From positions 1-64,000 of the forward strand of contig NZ_UGNW01000001.1 of the NCBI RefSeq assembly GCF_900452515.1: a stretch of DNA of 64,000 bases, in the 5' to 3' direction. The DNA comes from Legionella birminghamensis. Lineage in GTDB: Bacteria > Pseudomonadota > Gammaproteobacteria > Legionellales > Legionellaceae. This document shows, piece by piece, positions 20,877 through 29,763 of the stretch. A model generated the notes under the pieces. That model saw only the letters and a program-made list of their open reading frames with translations. It did not search any database and was not told the origin of the DNA. Both the position numbers and the translations under genes were made by a program. Within the stretch, counting starts at the first letter, position 1. Every line of letters begins with the position of its first letter.

Positions 20877-21496
20877 AGCAATTAGTAATCCTGGGATTCG
20901 GTGGCCACGCACGCAGTGTGGCGGATATTGCTTTATCCAATGATATTGATTCCCTTGTTTTTATTGATGAAAATGCTGGAGAAAACGAGTATTTCCTTCA
21001 TTATCCCGTACTTAAGGTTTATACAGGAATGGTCGATGCCTGTATTCCGGCAGCAGGCGATAACCACCGACGCGAACGGCAATACCATTGGGCTATCAGG
21101 CAGCAGTGGCCGATGAGTAGAGTATTATCGTACTTGGCGAGACAAGGTGTAGGTTCAGTGGTTGGTGCAGGAACTATAGCTGGACACTATTCATTCGTTG
21201 GTCCTATGGCTATTGTGGGAAAGGCTTGTATCATTAACAATGGCGCAATTATTGAGCACGATTGCCATGTGGGTAATTTTTGCCATATTTCGGTCAATGC
21301 GACATTGGCAGGCAAGGTCAGTCTAGGGGATTATGTATTCGTTGGTGCTGGCGCTGTCGTCAAGGATGGTATAACGATTGGAAATAACATTATTATTGGT
21401 GCGGGGGCTACCGTAACCAGAGATTTGGATATAGCAGGGGTTTATACAGGCACACCTGCTCGGCTTCAAAGGAAATTTGCTGAGGATATGGAATGA
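20873..21496 (+). CDS. NeuD/PglD-type sugar acyltransferase (likely perosamine N-acyltransferase)
   Basis: The 207-residue product has an N-terminal nucleotide-sugar-binding Rossmann-like part (LVILGFGGHARSVADIA) and a C-terminal left-handed beta-helix built from hexapeptide repeats (about 95-195; for example VGAGAVVKDGITIGNN). The histidines in INNGAIIEHDCHVG fit the catalytic pattern of PglD, PerB and NeuD. In a locus making GDP-perosamine the likely reaction is acetyl-CoA-dependent N-acetylation of the 4-amino group. It is coupled by ATGA overlaps to the genes on both sides, lying between the two copies of the glycosyltransferase module. Confidence 0.88.
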   Translation: MKQLVILGFGGHARSVADIALSNDIDSLVFIDENAGENEYFLHYPVLKVYTGMVDACIPAAGDNHRRERQYHWAIRQQWPMSRVLSYLARQGVGSVVGAGTIAGHYSFVGPMAIVGKACIINNGAIIEHDCHVGNFCHISVNATLAGKVSLGDYVFVGAGAVVKDGITIGNNIIIGAGATVTRDLDIAGVYTGTPARLQRKFAEDME

Positions 21497-23700
21497 TAAA
21501 GAGATTAATGTGGCTATTAAATCATGGCACTGCCAGAAAATTTGAACTGGCCATAATGAAAAAGCTGGGCGTAGAAGAAATATATTTACCAAAAATATAC
21601 CCTTCCGATCCAAGGTTTCGCAGTGTATCTGTTGATCATTCTGAAGACCAGAATTTAACTATTCCAAAAAAAGAACTGGATATTTTAAATGCGCAGAACT
21701 GGTACATTAATCCAAGTGTTGAAGCCTGGGAAATCGCCAACAAATATTTTCCGGTAATCTTTTTTATTCTGTATGACTGTAATTTACTTAAACTTGTAGC
21801 AAAGCATTACAAGGGTATTGCTGTATGGCGGACTTATGGGCTCGATAAAACCCTCTCATACAGTATGATTATTGAACAGACAAACACTAAACGATATGCC
21901 GAGCTACTTGGCGAAAGATTAGTTTTTGGCCAGGCGTATCCTCATTTGCATACCATTGAACGCCCCTTCCTTGCCGAGCGGCGTGTGGATTTACCGGCTG
22001 GTATGTTTGATTGTGAAATGAATGATGAGTGGATTGGTACCAACAAGAAAATATATTTCGTGTGCCCGGATATTGGATTTAGTGTCTATTATCAACAGAT
22101 TTACCGGGAGTTTGTAGAACAACTCGGTGATTTTCCTCATGCAATCGCAGGCAGCCAACCTGTGTATGTTTCCGATCCCAATATTCTAGGTTTTGTCGCA
22201 AAAGAAGCCCATGAACGCAATATGCGTGAAATGCGGGTGATGTACTATCATAGCTCTGAACCAAACCATATCCACTATCATCCGTTCGAAGCTTTAAAAG
22301 CAGGTATGCCGTTGATTTTTATGGCAGGCGGAATCCTAGATCAGTTCGGCGGACATTCTTTACCAGGACGTTGCGAATCCATTGATGAAGCAAGAAAAAA
22401 AATAAAACGTATCCTTAATGATGATTGGAGCCTCATCGCTGATATACGAAAAAGTCAGGAAGTGTTGCTAAATCCAATGCGGCTGGAGACTTGCTATAAC
22501 GATTGGCTGAAAGGATTCCAGCGGATAGCCCAATTGGTGGAAGAGCATAAGAGTCGCCCTCCTGTCATAAAGAAAAAGAAGTTCCGCATCGCCCTTTTTT
22601 TCAATGATGCAATAAACTATGAACTTCAGCTAATGATTCAGATGCTAAAAGCCGGAGCTAAGCAGGCGGGTACAGAATTGGATTTAATATTCGCGTTTGA
22701 GCAAATACCTGTAATAAGTAAGGAAGAGCTTGCGGAATTCAATTATCGATTATTTAAATGGGTAACACTGGACAGTGAAGCATCATTCAGGGCTTTAAGC
22801 TATGAGGGTTGTCCAAAGCCATTGGTAAATGCCGATTTCTATGTTCCTGATGACGGGATTAACTGTTTTCTGGATTGTGACTTATGGATTTTCCCTGTGG
22901 ACTGTCTACGTTACCCGATCTTACCAATCAGACCCTACATCTTGAATTTACTGAATTTCTCTTCCTCTGCCGAAAAAAATGCCCAGAATCTTTTTGATGA
23001 TCAACTAATTCCTCATTGCCATATTGCTGAAGCAACGTTTACCACCTCCAGTTATCTGTCAGATAGTTTGGTGCGTGTGATTGGCATTCCGGAAAACAAG
23101 GTTGCTCGGTGGGTTGTATGCTCCGAACTTGATGAGATTGCACTGGAAAAAAAACCGGCATTGGATCGCTTCCTCTGGGTTGTTGATCAAAACTGGCAAA
23201 AGAACCTTGATATGGTATTAGATGGACTCAGGATTTATTATGAAGAGCTGGGTGGGCAAACTGACTGTTATGCCCTCGGCTTGATGCCTGAAGATGGAAT
23301 TCTTCTCACTGAGCAACAGCAGCAATGGCTGGATAATGAGAAGAGAATAGTCAGACATAGACGTTTATCTCAGGAAAAATACCAACAGTTACTGCCCACA
23401 TGTAAGTTTTTATGGCATCCCAGCTTAACAGACGGTAATTTATATACTATCCTTGATTGCTCAAGATTAAACATCAATGTTTTGGCGCTTAGGCAATCCG
23501 CACTTGAGTGTATAAATGATCAATTCAAATTAAATATAAAATGGATGGATAATGCGGGTGCGCGGGATTACGCTCATGCACTTAAGCAGATGGAAAGTGG
23601 TGTGGATAAAAGAAGCGCTTCCCTGCAAAAAAGGGAGTTTAATAAAAACATGGATCAATTGAAAAAGCATTACTGGGAACTGATAGAGCAATGTCTATAA
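21493..23700 (+). CDS. Two-domain glycosyltransferase-like protein, module A copy 2 with extra N-terminal domain
   Basis: The 735-residue product is a fusion. Residues about 1-360 form a glycosyltransferase-like region with YHPFEALKAGMPLIFMAGG (about 256-274) and QFGGHSLPGRC. Residues about 365-735 are paralogous to the whole product at 17995-19239 (shared FRIAL start, CDLW, PILPIRPY, YYEELGG, FLWHP, NIKWMD and a terminal QCL). The N-terminal half has no counterpart in copy 1. In the C-terminal half the copy 1 segment VIEAAL reads ILDCSR, so the donor-site glutamate seen there is lost, and that half may be non-catalytic. ATGA overlap with the preceding gene and a 10-base overlap with the next show tight coupling. 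Confidence 0.78.
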   Translation: MIKRLMWLLNHGTARKFELAIMKKLGVEEIYLPKIYPSDPRFRSVSVDHSEDQNLTIPKKELDILNAQNWYINPSVEAWEIANKYFPVIFFILYDCNLLKLVAKHYKGIAVWRTYGLDKTLSYSMIIEQTNTKRYAELLGERLVFGQAYPHLHTIERPFLAERRVDLPAGMFDCEMNDEWIGTNKKIYFVCPDIGFSVYYQQIYREFVEQLGDFPHAIAGSQPVYVSDPNILGFVAKEAHERNMREMRVMYYHSSEPNHIHYHPFEALKAGMPLIFMAGGILDQFGGHSLPGRCESIDEARKKIKRILNDDWSLIADIRKSQEVLLNPMRLETCYNDWLKGFQRIAQLVEEHKSRPPVIKKKKFRIALFFNDAINYELQLMIQMLKAGAKQAGTELDLIFAFEQIPVISKEELAEFNYRLFKWVTLDSEASFRALSYEGCPKPLVNADFYVPDDGINCFLDCDLWIFPVDCLRYPILPIRPYILNLLNFSSSAEKNAQNLFDDQLIPHCHIAEATFTTSSYLSDSLVRVIGIPENKVARWVVCSELDEIALEKKPALDRFLWVVDQNWQKNLDMVLDGLRIYYEELGGQTDCYALGLMPEDGILLTEQQQQWLDNEKRIVRHRRLSQEKYQQLLPTCKFLWHPSLTDGNLYTILDCSRLNINVLALRQSALECINDQFKLNIKWMDNAGARDYAHALKQMESGVDKRSASLQKREFNKNMDQLKKHYWELIEQCL

Positions 23701-25307
23701 AAAAATACGGAATATATTTTTCCCATCCTTCGAGATCTGGTTTATATCAAGATGATGAAACCAATCTACTCGCTTTTTTAAAAATTGCAGCAGTACAGGA
23801 TGAGATTAAGTTTGTAATTGCCTGCCCCAGCTGGGCAAGTGATTCATTAAAAGGGATCCTTCGACATCATTTAATAAATCCGAATGTTTTTGAATTTGTA
23901 AGCCCCTCCAGAGAACCATTGATTTGTACAGTAAATGATAGTTTGCAGCATCTGCTTAATAGATCGAAGAGTGGGCTTTGGCCACGTATAAAGGCAAAAA
24001 CGAAAGAAGCCCTATTGGCTGCTTTTAATGCCTTTATGCTGAGGTTGATATCATCGAGAAGCTGGGTCCATTTTCTGTTCATGGGATTGATAGCATTAGC
24101 CGGATGCCCATTCCTGTTTGCCGGCATTTTCCTGTTAAAAGTCAAGCGAGTGGTTTCACGACGGGTTCAACGTGTAAATAACTGGTTGAGAGGAAAATTC
24201 TTCGCCTGGTGTTCTAACCTGGACAAATCAATTTATCCTGTAATTATTGCAGCAGAAACACGGCGTATTAACAGGATTATCAATCAGCGCAAGGATATTG
24301 AATTATGGCTTATTCCCTCAACCAGCTGGGTTGACGTTAGCCGTATCAAAAAAGAGTGCATAGTACAGGTCATTGAGGAGTTTTATAAATACTCCCCCAT
24401 ACAATTTGCCCGGGATTCACTTTCGTCAATCGATCAACTGCGTCACAGCGGAAAACTAATTGCCAGTGCCAAGCATTTTCTTATTCATAATAAGGCTATG
24501 ATTGAGGTAATTAACCGGTTTTCCAGAAAAGATAAGAAAATTAGTCTAATTCCCCCTGCATTGTCCAATTTAAAACACTTAATCGATATTAGCGGTTTTG
24601 CAGATAATGAGACGGCAAGTAAAACGCTGGCACGAAATTTTATAAGAGTAATATCCTCTCGCAATCTGTTTGATTATTGTCCGATTCATCATTTTTCAAA
24701 TGAACTGGATTATTTCTTTTATACCAGTGGATCCAGGAAGCGTGGGAACCTGATTAATGTACTTAAAGCGTATAAGTTAATTCTGGGACAAGTGCCGCTA
24801 ACTACCAAGCTTATTATTAATCAATGTAAAAGCATTCACCAGGATGCCCTCGACTTCATCAAAAATAACGGCTTGTATCAGCATGTCATGTGGTTCGACA
24901 ATTTGTCCGAACAGGAGTTGGCGGCTTGTTATAAATTGTCCCTTTTTGTTATTGATTCTTCATTTGAATTTGATGATCCTCATACCGTATTATTACAATC
25001 ATTAGCCTTTAACAAGCCTGTGATTCTTTCAAAAACAATCGAGTCAGAAATGATGTTCGCTAACACAACTGTCTCTTCACACTCTTTATTCGATCCTTAT
25101 GATTACAAGGAAATTGCTGAGAAAATACGCTGGCTTCTGGGGAATACAGAAAGCCTGCTTTCAATGCAAAAAGAGGCGGCTAAAAATTTTGAGCAGAGGA
25201 CTGTAGAGCATTTTTTTCGCGATTTCTTACAGCTATTAAATAAACAGGAACCCGTATCAAAAAAGAAAGAAACTGTATCGGAGACGGTGGAATGTGTCGT
25301 TGATTAA
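23691..25307 (+). CDS. Divergent GT4-like protein with membrane segment, module B copy 2
   Basis: The 538-residue product is a paralogue of the product at 19230-20876. It shares the N-terminal K-K-YGIY start, the CPSW motif, a central hydrophobic segment (about 122-150) and the donor-domain start YTSGSRKRGNLINVL. The donor motif has decayed: where copy 1 reads SEGGCPFTFTEAL, this copy has FEFDDPHTVLLQSL, replacing the second glutamate by glutamine. It may be a partner subunit rather than an active transferase. The overlapping start (AATGTCTAT) matches the junction of copy 1, which supports duplication of the gene pair. Confidence 0.75.
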   Translation: MSIKKYGIYFSHPSRSGLYQDDETNLLAFLKIAAVQDEIKFVIACPSWASDSLKGILRHHLINPNVFEFVSPSREPLICTVNDSLQHLLNRSKSGLWPRIKAKTKEALLAAFNAFMLRLISSRSWVHFLFMGLIALAGCPFLFAGIFLLKVKRVVSRRVQRVNNWLRGKFFAWCSNLDKSIYPVIIAAETRRINRIINQRKDIELWLIPSTSWVDVSRIKKECIVQVIEEFYKYSPIQFARDSLSSIDQLRHSGKLIASAKHFLIHNKAMIEVINRFSRKDKKISLIPPALSNLKHLIDISGFADNETASKTLARNFIRVISSRNLFDYCPIHHFSNELDYFFYTSGSRKRGNLINVLKAYKLILGQVPLTTKLIINQCKSIHQDALDFIKNNGLYQHVMWFDNLSEQELAACYKLSLFVIDSSFEFDDPHTVLLQSLAFNKPVILSKTIESEMMFANTTVSSHSLFDPYDYKEIAEKIRWLLGNTESLLSMQKEAAKNFEQRTVEHFFRDFLQLLNKQEPVSKKKETVSETVECVVD

Positions 25308-25392
25308 TTCTGTTTATACCAGGTCAAAGAGTGGTGGTAATTAGTAATGATTAATATACCAAACGATAAATTTTCGAGAAGGATGCAAAAAG

Positions 25393-26922
25393 TTGAAAGC
25401 CTTAGTGTCTACTGTTAATAATATATTGCTTGTTGATCTTGAAACACGGCAAATAAATATAGTGGAGTCAGGCCGCCGTGAATACTATGGTATCTCATGG
25501 TGGGAGAACAATGATCAGCTAGTGTTAAGTCACTCCGGTGTAGAAAACGATCGCATGCTGGATCTTGAAAGCTATATTCACTCAGAGAAAGGCTATTTAT
25601 CGTATAATAACAAGCAGTCGGCATGCTTCCTCTCGCAGCCGCATCAAATTCTGTGTGCACCTGATAATATAATCATTGCTACCAATACAGGTAGAAATTG
25701 TATCAGTTTTTACAATGCAGAAAATGGCTATTATAAAGATCTTCGGATTAATGATATTTACTGGGACAGATTAGGCCCGGATAACGCCTGCGGCGAGCAT
25801 TTCAATTCCATTTTCCTAAAGAGAAACCGCTTGTATGTGCTGGCGCATCGATTCAAACGCGGTTCGCAGGTGCTGGTGTTCTCCTACCCTGAAGGAGAAT
25901 TAATCGATAAATACGAGGCTAATCATCGAAATGGAATGCACAATATTTGGGTGGATAATGAGGACAACCTCTTTGCCTGCCATTCCGAAGCAGGTGAGCT
26001 GGTGGACATCAAGGCTGATGAAACAGTTTGGGCGAGCGGGGCATCGCATTACTCCCGCGGCCTGGCTGTAAGTTCAGACTATATCCTCATTGGTGACAGT
26101 GAGATTGTAGCCCGCGTGCATCGAAAAAACCTGTTAAGCGAATTGTGGGTCATTGATCGTCATTCCTTAAAAACCCTGGATTATATCCCCCTGGGCAATT
26201 ACGGTGCCGTACATGAAGTCCGTTTGCTTGACGCGGTGGACGAAGCACACAATAGCAGCTTATTTAGCGGTTTGGACCTACTTGAGGCGCAAATCAAGTC
26301 GAATGAAGAGCAGAAAGAAATGCAGCGGCAAAAGAAATTAAGCGATAGCCAGCATTGGCAAGCGAACCGCCACTTATTAAATCAATTCAACTGTGTCTTA
26401 AATGGCTGGCAGGTGGTTGATGGGGGGTGGATAAAGCCGAAAAACGCGGGCATGACCGTTGGATTTTTCAAGAATGCAAGCAAAGGCGCTTACAATGTTT
26501 CTTTCGAATACTCTTTTGATCAGGAAGCGGATGGATCCCATTTAAGTTTTATCTTTAATTACTGCGGGCCTGATGACAGCAATATGTCCGCATTGCTCCT
26601 GCTGTATAACAAATCCCTTAAACAGGCGAGCCTGGGATACTGGGTTAATACGAACGACGCTTGGCAGAATACAGAATTGCTGCTTGCTGACCTGCCGATA
26701 ACTGGACAGTTGTCAATCAAGATCAGTGAAGAGCAGTTTACTGTTTCAGCAAAAGACCTCCCGGCGGTGAGTAAAGCAACTGGCTGGACACAAGGCCATA
26801 TTGGCTTTAGAGCCTATGGATCACAATTCAAAAATGTAGCACTTACCCTGGGTGAAGGAAGCGGTAAATCCGAGTTACGAAAAAAAGTTAAAACAATTTA
26901 TGAGAAATTAGGCATAAGCTAA
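25393..26922 (+). CDS. Unrecognised beta-propeller-like protein with C-terminal jelly-roll-like domain
   Basis: The 509-residue product has no assigned function. Residues about 1-290 look like a beta-propeller (repeated W/Y-rich strands such as GMHNIWVDNEDNLFACH and QVLVFSYPEGELIDKY). A charged coiled-coil-like linker follows (about 300-325). The C-terminal 180 residues are beta-rich, like a LamG or glucanase-fold carbohydrate-binding domain (KGAYNVSFEYSFDQ, HIGFRAYGSQFKNV). It has no signal peptide, so it would act in the cytoplasm or at the inner face of the membrane. The start is a TTG at 25393 with GAAGG 10 bases upstream; the nearest ATG is out of frame. As the last gene of the locus, it may bind or measure the glycan. 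Confidence 0.7.
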   Translation: MKALVSTVNNILLVDLETRQINIVESGRREYYGISWWENNDQLVLSHSGVENDRMLDLESYIHSEKGYLSYNNKQSACFLSQPHQILCAPDNIIIATNTGRNCISFYNAENGYYKDLRINDIYWDRLGPDNACGEHFNSIFLKRNRLYVLAHRFKRGSQVLVFSYPEGELIDKYEANHRNGMHNIWVDNEDNLFACHSEAGELVDIKADETVWASGASHYSRGLAVSSDYILIGDSEIVARVHRKNLLSELWVIDRHSLKTLDYIPLGNYGAVHEVRLLDAVDEAHNSSLFSGLDLLEAQIKSNEEQKEMQRQKKLSDSQHWQANRHLLNQFNCVLNGWQVVDGGWIKPKNAGMTVGFFKNASKGAYNVSFEYSFDQEADGSHLSFIFNYCGPDDSNMSALLLLYNKSLKQASLGYWVNTNDAWQNTELLLADLPITGQLSIKISEEQFTVSAKDLPAVSKATGWTQGHIGFRAYGSQFKNVALTLGEGSGKSELRKKVKTIYEKLGIS

Positions 26923-26934
26923 TATATGCGGATG

Positions 26935-26960
26935 TAGATCAATCCTCAAGGATTGATCTA
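26935..26960. terminator. Perfect 12-bp inverted repeat between convergent genes
   Basis: TAGATCAATCCT (26935-26946) pairs with AGGATTGATCTA (26949-26960) around two bases. It lies between the stop of the propeller gene and the stop of cysQ, which converge. The position and stem length suit a bidirectional terminator, but a clear T tract is missing on both sides. Confidence 0.5.
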
Positions 26961-26970
26961 CTAAACATTT

Positions 26971-27741
26971 CTAAGCGGCGATAAAGCCAGGGTTTACGAG
27001 TTCTCTTTTATTGTATTTTAAAGTTCGTGCAGTGCCGATTTCCGTAATTTGTTTTCCTGTTTCAAGAAGAATGGCATGCCCCGCAGCTGTATCCCATTCC
27101 ATCGTGGGTGAAAAGCGGGGATAGACGTCCGCTTTGCCCTCGGCCAGCAAGGCAAACTTCAATGCGCTTCCCGCCGTAATTAGCTGGAATGAATTCCCGT
27201 CTCTATTCAGTTTTTCCAGATATTCAGCGGTAGCTGGGCATTGGTGGGAACGGCTGAGAGTAATGGTTATAGTATCTTTCAAGTTGTTTTTCGCAACTAA
27301 TTGAGTCTGAAGCTGATTGTTAATTTTAAAAGCGCCCCTGCCTTTTTCCGCATAATAAATACTTTTGCTTACCGGTGCATGAACTACTCCAAGCACGGGA
27401 CTGTCCTTGTGAATCAAGGCAATATTGATAGTAAATTCGCCGTTGCGGTTCAGGAATTCTTTGGTACCATCAAGGGGGTCAACCAGAAAGAAAAAATCAA
27501 ATCTCTTTCGTGTCTCATACTCCATGTTGGTACTGGATTCCTCAGAAATAATGGGAATATGTGGATAAAGGGATTTGAGCCCCGCCGTGATAATATCATG
27601 GGAAATTTGATCGGCCTCCGTCAAGGGGGTTTTGTCTGTTTTGACCGTACTGGTCAGCTCCATTTTTTGATAAACCCTTAAAATTGCATTGGCAGCCTGG
27701 CTTGAGAGATTAATTATCTCCTGGATATCAACATGAGACAT
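26971..27741 (-). CDS. cysQ: 3'(2'),5'-bisphosphate nucleotidase CysQ
   Basis: CysQ removes the 3'-phosphate of PAP, the by-product of PAPS-dependent sulfation or reduction. The 256-residue product has the lithium-sensitive phosphatase motifs: IISEES (about 64-69), DPLDGTKEF (about 88-96) and EWDTAAGHAIL (about 218-228). It begins inside the end of the small gene upstream (14-base overlap), so translation is probably coupled. Its divergent neighbour makes PAPS, which gives CysQ an obvious substrate source here. Confidence 0.94.
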   Translation of the reverse strand: MSHVDIQEIINLSSQAANAILRVYQKMELTSTVKTDKTPLTEADQISHDIITAGLKSLYPHIPIISEESSTNMEYETRKRFDFFFLVDPLDGTKEFLNRNGEFTINIALIHKDSPVLGVVHAPVSKSIYYAEKGRGAFKINNQLQTQLVAKNNLKDTITITLSRSHQCPATAEYLEKLNRDGNSFQLITAGSALKFALLAEGKADVYPRFSPTMEWDTAAGHAILLETGKQITEIGTARTLKYNKRELVNPGFIAA

Positions 27742-27934
27742 TTTTTTCTTTCCTTTTTTTAATCCGCTGGCTTAGCGTATCGATTGTCTTACTCCCTGTG
27801 TTGACAAAGAGGTCTGGTATGATAGCGTGAATAAGACAGGCGAAGCCCGCAAAAATCAATTTAAAACCCAAGCATTGAGCAAACAGAAAATGCTCGGTAT
27901 AAGATTCATCAATTTCTTTAAGATGTTTGCTCAT
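27728..27934 (-). CDS. Small conserved membrane-associated protein, DUF6356-like
   Basis: The 68-residue product has one hydrophobic segment (about 18-42) and the pattern HAIIPDLFVNTGSKTI followed by a basic tail, which resembles small proteins grouped as DUF6356. Function unknown. It overlaps the start of cysQ by 14 bases on the same strand, and its stop lies inside the cysQ coding sequence. It faces the PAPS synthase gene across 81 bases. Confidence 0.65.
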   Translation of the reverse strand: MSKHLKEIDESYTEHFLFAQCLGFKLIFAGFACLIHAIIPDLFVNTGSKTIDTLSQRIKKRKEKNVSC

Positions 27935-28015
27935 ATTAAATCCCTAATGTTAATAACAAGTTCTCTAGTATATAACTTTGAATCCAAGGATAAAAATTTC
28001 ATTGTAATTGATTGA

Positions 28016-29755
28016 ATGATTAGCGCAGAAAAGAGTAATATGGCGGGATTAATGGTGTTTCTGGAGAATAAAATGTCACATAAATGGATTCTAACATCTC
28101 GTCAGCGCTGCGATCTGGAGATGCTGCTGGTAGGAGGGTTTAAGCCGCTGACAGGATTTTTAACAGAACACGATTATAATTCGGTTTTAAACGATATGCG
28201 TTTAGGCAGCGGCGAAGTCTGGCCCGTTCCAATTACTCTGGATGTCAATGAGGAATTTGCTTCGGCCATCGATTGCGGGCAAACAATCGGTTTATATGAT
28301 GAGGATAATACCTTGTTGGCCAATCTAACTGTCAGTGACAAGTGGATGCCGGATAAACAGTTTGAAGCCGAGCAGCTGTTTGCTACGACAGACCTGAAGC
28401 ACCCGGGTGTCAATTATCTGTTTAAACAGGCAGGCAGCTGGTACATAGGCGGACGCTTGGAATGCATTCAGTTCCCCCGCCATTATGATTTTGTCGATTA
28501 CCGCCATACCCCTGAGGCACTGAAAAAATTTTTTGAAACGAATAAGATTGAGCGTATTGTTGGCTTCCAGACACGAAATCCAATGCACCGGGCGCATATG
28601 GAACTTACTTTGCGCGCTTCCCAGGAATATGATGCGCACTTATTAATACATCCGGTAGTTGGTTTAACAAAGCCTGGCGATATTGATTATTTTACCCGGG
28701 TAAGATGCTACCAGAAAATACTGAAAGCATACCCAAGACGTAATGCCACTTTGGGGCTGCTGCCATTAGCCATGCGCATGGCCGGCCCGCGGGAAGCCTT
28801 ATGGCATGCACTGATTCGAAAAAACTATGGCTGCACCCATTTCATTGTAGGAAGAGACCATGCCGGTCCAGGCAATGATGCGGCGGGTAAGCCTTTTTAC
28901 GAACCCTATGCCGCACAAGACTTAGTCAGGCAGTTTAAGCAAGAAATAGGGATAGAGCCGGTCTTTTTTCAAGAGATGGTCTATGTGAAGGAGCGGCACA
29001 GTTTTTGTCCTGTTAATGAAATTAAAGCGGAAGAGACAGCCCTTAATGTATCTGGCACGCAACTGCGGCAAATGCTGCTATCTGATAAATCAATCCCGGA
29101 ATGGTTCTCTTTTCCCGGTATTATTAACGAGCTTCGCCAATCCTATCCTGCTAAATGCAAGCAAGGTTTTACGCTGTTTTTCACCGGCCTTTCGGGAGCG
29201 GGAAAAACCACATTGGCAAACGCGCTGATGGCCCGCTTAATGAGTCTCGGCAAGCGCAATATTACCTTGCTGGACGGGGATGTGGTGCGCAGGATACTTG
29301 CCAATGAATTAGGTTTTAGCAAGGCCGATCGCGATTTGAATATCCGACGAATAGGTTATGTGGCTTCTGAAGTAACGAAGGCGGGCGGTGTCGCAATTTG
29401 TGCCGCTATCGCCCCTTATCGCGATGCGCGCGAGCAGAATCGCCAGCTGATCGCTTCTTCAGGAGGCTATATTGAAGTGTACCTGTCCACCTCATTAGCG
29501 GCTTGCGAGGAACGGGATACAAAGGGCTTGTATGCGAAAGCACGCCGTGGGGAAATTAAAGGATTTACAGGCATTGATGACCCCTACGAGGCTCCGGAGC
29601 AGCCTGAAATAACGCTGGATACGAATAATCTGTCCATAGAGGCTGCCGTTGAAAAGATCGTCGCCTACCTGGTTAATGAGGGATATCTGATACTGGAAGA
29701 GGAAACAGAAGGATCAAATTCCCAAATCCGAAATGACGAGCTTGTCACGGGGTAG
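28016..29755 (+). CDS. Bifunctional sulfate adenylyltransferase / APS kinase
   Basis: The 579-residue fusion makes PAPS from sulfate in two ATP-dependent steps. The N-terminal ATP sulfurylase domain has the HxGH-like QTRNPMHRAHMEL (about 184-196) and GRDHAGPG (about 280). The C-terminal APS kinase has Walker A GLSGAGKTT (about 391-399), DGDVVRRIL (about 420) and the lid region around GGVAICAAIAPYRDAR. The start is uncertain: ATG at 28016 lacks a good ribosome binding site, while ATG at 28073 has GGAG 9 bases upstream and would remove 19 residues. It lies between two glycan gene groups and next to cysQ. No PAPS reductase or sulfotransferase is seen in the window. Confidence 0.95.
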   Translation: MISAEKSNMAGLMVFLENKMSHKWILTSRQRCDLEMLLVGGFKPLTGFLTEHDYNSVLNDMRLGSGEVWPVPITLDVNEEFASAIDCGQTIGLYDEDNTLLANLTVSDKWMPDKQFEAEQLFATTDLKHPGVNYLFKQAGSWYIGGRLECIQFPRHYDFVDYRHTPEALKKFFETNKIERIVGFQTRNPMHRAHMELTLRASQEYDAHLLIHPVVGLTKPGDIDYFTRVRCYQKILKAYPRRNATLGLLPLAMRMAGPREALWHALIRKNYGCTHFIVGRDHAGPGNDAAGKPFYEPYAAQDLVRQFKQEIGIEPVFFQEMVYVKERHSFCPVNEIKAEETALNVSGTQLRQMLLSDKSIPEWFSFPGIINELRQSYPAKCKQGFTLFFTGLSGAGKTTLANALMARLMSLGKRNITLLDGDVVRRILANELGFSKADRDLNIRRIGYVASEVTKAGGVAICAAIAPYRDAREQNRQLIASSGGYIEVYLSTSLAACEERDTKGLYAKARRGEIKGFTGIDDPYEAPEQPEITLDTNNLSIEAAVEKIVAYLVNEGYLILEEETEGSNSQIRNDELVTG

Positions 29756-29763
29756 GATAGGCG

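Noticed and set aside
27560-27568. DnaA-box sequence TGTGGATAA
   Set aside because: Single copy inside cysQ, far from dnaA; a lone 9-mer is expected by chance.
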